Assembly: GCA_013215025.1 (NCBI GenBank)
Contig: JABSRR010000019.1
Coordinates: forward strand, 20,493 to 30,267
Direction of reading: 5' to 3'
Origin: Pseudomonadales bacterium
GTDB lineage: Bacteria > Pseudomonadota > Gammaproteobacteria > Pseudomonadales > DT-91
Length of the DNA stretch: 9,775 nt
Each line of letters begins with the position of its first letter. Position 1 is the first letter of the stretch. The translations under genes and the position numbers were made by a program. The notes under the pieces were generated by a model. It did not search any database. It was not told the origin of the DNA and saw only the letters and a program-made list of their open reading frames with translations. Of this stretch, positions 5,585-9,775 are shown in pieces.

Positions 5585-7729
5585 ATGCTTTTAAACGGCA
5601 ATAGTATCCAACTTGAAAAAGACCCTGAAGGTATTGTTCATTTAACCTTCGACGGGCAAGAGTCGGTCAATAAATTTGACTTACAAACCACTGAAGAACT
5701 GCGTCAGGCAGTTAGCATTTTACAACAAACCGAGGGTGTGGCTGGTTTATTGGTCAAAAGTGCTAAGCCTGCATTCATCGTAGGCGCTGATATCAAAGAA
5801 TTTTCGGCTTTATTTTCTCACAGCGAAGAAGATATTCATGCGGCTGTCGTCGATTTCAATGGCGTTTTTGCTGACTTTGAAGCACTGCCGTTCGCAACCG
5901 TTGCCCTAATCGATGGTATTTGTCTTGGCGGCGGTTTTGAAATGGCACTCGCCTGTGACTTTCGTGTCGCCAGCCCGGCAGCACGAATTGGTCTTCCAGA
6001 AGTTAAGTTGGGCATCAATCCAGGCTTTGGCGGCACTATTCGCTTGCCAAGATTGATTGGCATTGATAATGCCGTTGAGTGGATTGCCACCGGTAAAGAA
6101 AATAAGGCGGCCGCCGCACTCACTGCAGGTGCAGTTGATGCTGTCGTCGCTAGCGAGCAGTTAGAGGCATCTGCGCTAAAACTGATTGCGCAAGCAAACA
6201 CAGATAAACTGGATTTCAAGGCCCGTAAAGCAGAAAAGCGTGAGCCTGTAATGCTTAACGATATGGAACGTATCATGGCATTTACAACCGCTAAAGGCTT
6301 GGTTGCATCGCAAGCTGGCCCACATATGCCAGCGCCACTAACGGCTGTGAAATCGATTGAGCAAAGTTGTGCGCTTGCCATTGACGCTGCAATTCAGATA
6401 GAAGCTAAATTCTTTGCCCGACTGGCCAAAACAGAGGTGTCACGTAACTTAGTTGCCTTATTCCTCAACGAACAGGCTTTGTCTAAGCGCGCCAACGACC
6501 TCACTGAGGGGGTTGCAGGTTTAGATAAAGTGGCCGTGGTGGGCGCCGGGATTATGGGTGGTGGTATTGCTTATCAATCCGCCTATAAAGGTAAGTCAGT
6601 GGTGATGAAAGATATTGCCCAAGCAGGACTTGACCAAGGCATGGAAGAGGCGAGTAAGCTGCTAGCTAAGCGCGTATCTCGTGGCCGTATGTCAGCAGAA
6701 GCCATGGCTGAAACGCTGAGTGCGATTACTCCGAGTCTGCATTATGCTGACTTCGATAGTGTTGATATTGCGGTTGAAGCCGTGGTTGAGAATCTCAAGG
6801 TCAAACATGCGGTGTTACAGGAGGTTCAAGCCAATACTCGTCCAGGAACCGTCATCGCATCCAATACTTCAACCATATCGATTGACAAAATGGCTGCAGC
6901 ACTGGATGCGCCTGAAAACTTCCTCGGTATGCACTTTTTTAACCCGGTACATAGAATGCCTTTGGTAGAAGTGATTCGCGGCAGTCAGACCTCAGATGCT
7001 GCTGTGGCAAAAACGGTCAAACTGGCCAAAGACATGGGTAAAACACCAATTGTAGTGAATGATTGCCCTGGTTTTTACGTCAACCGTGTACTCTTTCCTT
7101 ATCTCGCAGGCTTCAATATTCTGATTACCGAGGGTGCTGATTTTGTTGCGGTTGACAAGGTGATGGAGAAGTTTGGTTGGCCAATGGGTCCTGCTTACTT
7201 GGTTGATGTTGTCGGTATTGATACAGCCTGCCATGCAGCGGCTGTGATGGCAGAGGGCTTTCCTACGCGGATGCTGTTCGATGGCAATTCTCCAGTGGAC
7301 CTATTGCATGCGCAAAATCGTCTGGGTCAGAAAAACGACCTCGGTTTTTACAAATATGTGCTAGATCGAAAAGGTAAGCAACAAAAGCAGCTTGATGAAA
7401 GTGTCGGCCAAATCATTGCCCCTGCTGTAAAAGGCAGTGCCAATTTTGATGATGAAACTATTATTGAGCGTTTAATGCTGCCGATGTGTTTTGAGGTTGT
7501 ACGTTGCTTAGATGAAAATATTGTGGCCGAAGCGGTAGATGCTGATATCGGCTTGTTAATGGGTTTAGGCTTCCCTCTTTTCCGCGGTGGACCGATCGCG
7601 TATATGGAGAATGTTGGTCTGCAAAATATTGTCGAGGCTGCTAAAAAGTATGCTCACTTAGGCGAGCTTTATCAACCGCCTGCGCTTTTGCTCGATAAAG
7701 TCGCCAATAATCAAAGCTTTTACGCGTAA
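5585..7729 (+). CDS. fadB: Fatty acid oxidation complex subunit alpha FadB
   Basis: FadB (714 aa; E. coli 729) combines enoyl-CoA hydratase/isomerase activity at the N-terminus with 3-hydroxyacyl-CoA dehydrogenase, and forms an alpha2-beta2 complex with FadA for aerobic beta-oxidation in the cytoplasm. The crotonase domain (about 1-190) has AFIVGADI at 63-70 for the oxyanion region and the two catalytic glutamates Glu119 (GGGFEMALACDF) and Glu139 (IGLPEVKLG), at the same numbers as E. coli. The NAD-binding motif VAVVGAGIMGGGIAY starts at 316, and the dehydrogenase catalytic His450 lies in GMHFFNPVH, again the E. coli number. A second dehydrogenase C-domain (about 620-714) completes it with FPLFRGGP. 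The protein looks intact. fadA follows after 18 nt, so the two are one transcription unit, preceded by a long regulatory region with possible operators. Confidence 0.98.
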   Translation: MLLNGNSIQLEKDPEGIVHLTFDGQESVNKFDLQTTEELRQAVSILQQTEGVAGLLVKSAKPAFIVGADIKEFSALFSHSEEDIHAAVVDFNGVFADFEALPFATVALIDGICLGGGFEMALACDFRVASPAARIGLPEVKLGINPGFGGTIRLPRLIGIDNAVEWIATGKENKAAAALTAGAVDAVVASEQLEASALKLIAQANTDKLDFKARKAEKREPVMLNDMERIMAFTTAKGLVASQAGPHMPAPLTAVKSIEQSCALAIDAAIQIEAKFFARLAKTEVSRNLVALFLNEQALSKRANDLTEGVAGLDKVAVVGAGIMGGGIAYQSAYKGKSVVMKDIAQAGLDQGMEEASKLLAKRVSRGRMSAEAMAETLSAITPSLHYADFDSVDIAVEAVVENLKVKHAVLQEVQANTRPGTVIASNTSTISIDKMAAALDAPENFLGMHFFNPVHRMPLVEVIRGSQTSDAAVAKTVKLAKDMGKTPIVVNDCPGFYVNRVLFPYLAGFNILITEGADFVAVDKVMEKFGWPMGPAYLVDVVGIDTACHAAAVMAEGFPTRMLFDGNSPVDLLHAQNRLGQKNDLGFYKYVLDRKGKQQKQLDESVGQIIAPAVKGSANFDDETIIERLMLPMCFEVVRCLDENIVAEAVDADIGLLMGLGFPLFRGGPIAYMENVGLQNIVEAAKKYAHLGELYQPPALLLDKVANNQSFYA

Positions 7730-8923
<1,194 letters not shown>

Positions 8924-8948
8924 ATAGAATTTGAGCGAATCATAAAAA

Positions 8949-9002
8949 ATCTGTAAAAAAAGTGAAATAGGGCTTGCCAAGGTAAGCCCTGATTAGCATA
9001 AT
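8949..9002 (+). promoter_or_regulatory. Strong stable-RNA promoter for tRNA-Leu
   Basis: The -35 TTGCCA (8974-8979) and -10 CATAAT (8997-9002) each match the sigma-70 consensus at five of six bases and are exactly 17 bp apart. The A-rich stretch just upstream (about 8949-8968) is placed like an UP element, and GCGC directly after the -10 is the GC-rich discriminator typical of stringently controlled tRNA and rRNA promoters. The expected transcript start is near 9009, about 25 nt before the tRNA. Confidence 0.75.
8969..8990 (+). terminator. Hairpin after fadA (possible terminator without a T run)
   Basis: AGGGCTTGC (8969-8977) pairs with GTAAGCCCT (8982-8990) around a CAAG loop, giving nine pairs with one G-T wobble. 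What follows (GATTAGCATAA) is not T-rich, so it is not a classic intrinsic terminator on this strand. It may stabilise the fadBA mRNA 3' end or act with Rho. It overlaps the -35 box of the tRNA promoter. Confidence 0.5.
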
Positions 9003-9011
9003 GCGCACCTC

Positions 9012-9030
9012 GATTGGGCAGGGCCCAGTC
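9012..9030 (+). other. Hairpin in the tRNA-Leu 5' leader
   Basis: GATTGGGC (9012-9019) pairs with GCCCAGTC (9023-9030) around an AGG loop: eight pairs including one G-U. It ends 3 nt before the mature tRNA 5' end and, given the predicted start near 9009, forms nearly the whole leader that RNase P removes. Confidence 0.6.
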
Positions 9031-9033
9031 TTT

Positions 9034-9118
<85 letters not shown>

Positions 9119-9314
9119 TTAATTAAAACGAATGATGTTAATCATCTCGGTTTAGCATTTCTTACGTTTACTATCTGCACCGTTCTTCAAAGCATTTCTC
9201 CTAACAGCACTTTTTGCTGCCAATCGTTGCGTGTTTATATGACGTTTTTAAATGCAGACGCTTTACAAGTTCGTCTGTCGAAACCATGAATTACTGATAG
9301 AGAAGAGGTTTGTG
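9119..9314 (+). promoter_or_regulatory. tRNA-Leu to tig intergenic region
   Basis: These 196 bases hold no credible gene. A possible tig promoter is TTGCTG (9214-9219) with TATATG (9236-9241), spacer 16, at moderate match. A 5-bp ATGAT/ATCAT hairpin (9132-9145) after the tRNA is too weak to call a terminator. AGCATTTCT occurs twice (9154-9162, 9191-9199), probably by chance. The tig ribosome binding site AAGAGG is at 9303-9308. Confidence 0.35.
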
Positions 9315-9775
9315 ATGCAAGTTTCGGTTGAAACCACATCAAATCTAGAACGCCGTCTGACCATAACCATTGAGGCAGATAAAATTAACCAAGCGGTTGA
9401 TGCCAGAGTGAAGCAGGTTGCGCCTCAGGTTAACTTAAACGGCTTTCGTAAAGGCAAAGTACCATTTCGCGTAGTTAAGCAGCAATATGGCGCCGGTATC
9501 CGCCAAGAAGTGTTGGGTGAAATGATGTCGCAATCTTTTGGTGAAGCGGTGACGCAAGAGAACCTAAAGCCAGCCGGTCAGCCACAAGTAGAGCCAACTC
9601 AAAACGACCCTAAAAAAGACTTTATTTTTACTGCCAGTTTTGAAGTTTACCCCGAGTTTACTTTAGGTAGCTTAAGTGGTGTTGAAATAAAGCAACCCGT
9701 TACTGAAATCACTGCTCAAGATGTGGATGATATGATCCAAACCTTGCGTAAGCAGCAGGCAAGCTTTGAAGAAGT
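9315..9775 (+). CDS. tig: Trigger factor, N-terminal part (3' end outside window)
   Basis: Trigger factor is the ribosome-bound chaperone and peptidyl-prolyl isomerase that meets nascent chains at the exit tunnel. The 153 visible codons begin MQVSVETTSNLERRLTITIE, close to E. coli (MQVSVETTQGL). The ribosome-docking signature GFRKGKVP holds Phe44-Arg45-Lys46 at the E. coli positions. FEVYPEFTLG and the linker DVDDMIQTLRKQQASFEE lead up to the isomerase domain, which lies beyond the window. AAGAGG is 6 nt before ATG 9315; the in-frame GTG at 9312 is less well spaced. In many gammaproteobacteria tig is followed by clpP, clpX and lon, which cannot be checked here. Confidence 0.97.
   Translation, partial: MQVSVETTSNLERRLTITIEADKINQAVDARVKQVAPQVNLNGFRKGKVPFRVVKQQYGAGIRQEVLGEMMSQSFGEAVTQENLKPAGQPQVEPTQNDPKKDFIFTASFEVYPEFTLGSLSGVEIKQPVTEITAQDVDDMIQTLRKQQASFEE

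Noticed and set aside
5836..6381. 181-codon open frame on the minus strand
   Set aside because: It lies wholly inside fadB, has a low-complexity Ala/Ser-rich translation and no recognisable motif; it is an antisense shadow of conserved codons.
9132..9145. Terminator after tRNA-Leu
   Set aside because: The stem is five pairs, mostly A/T, with no T run after it.
9154..9199. 9-bp direct repeat AGCATTTCT
   Set aside because: Short, simple in composition and with no helical or functional context; likely chance.

Overview
The window reads as an ordinary stretch of a gammaproteobacterial chromosome, probably from a marine, lipid- and steroid-using heterotroph. Evidence for this is the FadB/FadA pair, whose catalytic residues fall at or close to the E. 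coli positions, a trigger factor whose N-terminus is almost the E. coli one, a tRNA-Leu with encoded CCA, and a moderate GC content. The species cannot be named from the sequence. All genes lie on the + strand.

Left block (1-5304): six tightly packed genes. They are the 3' part of a KstD-like FAD flavoprotein, moaC and moaD (molybdopterin synthesis), a TatD/YcfH metallohydrolase, gcvT (glycine cleavage T protein) and a short cytosolic GH84 beta-N-acetylglucosaminidase. Junctions are 4 nt, a 4-nt ATGA overlap, 35 nt, a 4-nt ATGA overlap and 2 nt. The only break is at 2152-2185. There a perfect 7-bp hairpin, built from the codons of the MoaD C-terminal tail and followed by a T-rich run, looks like an intrinsic terminator or attenuator. 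The block may therefore be two units: flavoprotein-moaC-moaD and tatD-gcvT-GH84. Neither moaE nor gcvH/gcvP is present.

Middle (5305-5584): a 280-bp AT-rich regulatory region before fadB. It holds two exact 12-bp direct repeats 20 bp apart, a CGTTAC-N8-GTAACG inverted repeat with a third related half-site, and a weak hairpin followed by T6. No convincing sigma-70 promoter could be picked by eye.

Right block (5585-9775): fadB and fadA, 18 nt apart, encode the two subunits of the aerobic fatty-acid beta-oxidation complex. Next comes a well-formed stable-RNA promoter (TTGCCA-17-CATAAT with an A-rich upstream stretch and a GCGC discriminator) driving tRNA-Leu(UAG), and then the first 153 codons of tig. 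The promoter's -35 element lies inside the hairpin that follows fadA, and the short pre-tRNA leader is almost entirely another hairpin.

I see no mobile element, CRISPR array, defence system or phage gene. The items most worth a second look are regulatory (MoaD-tail terminator, fadB upstream repeats, overlapping fadA-hairpin/tRNA promoter, pre-tRNA leader hairpin), plus the cytosolic GH84 enzyme embedded in a housekeeping operon.
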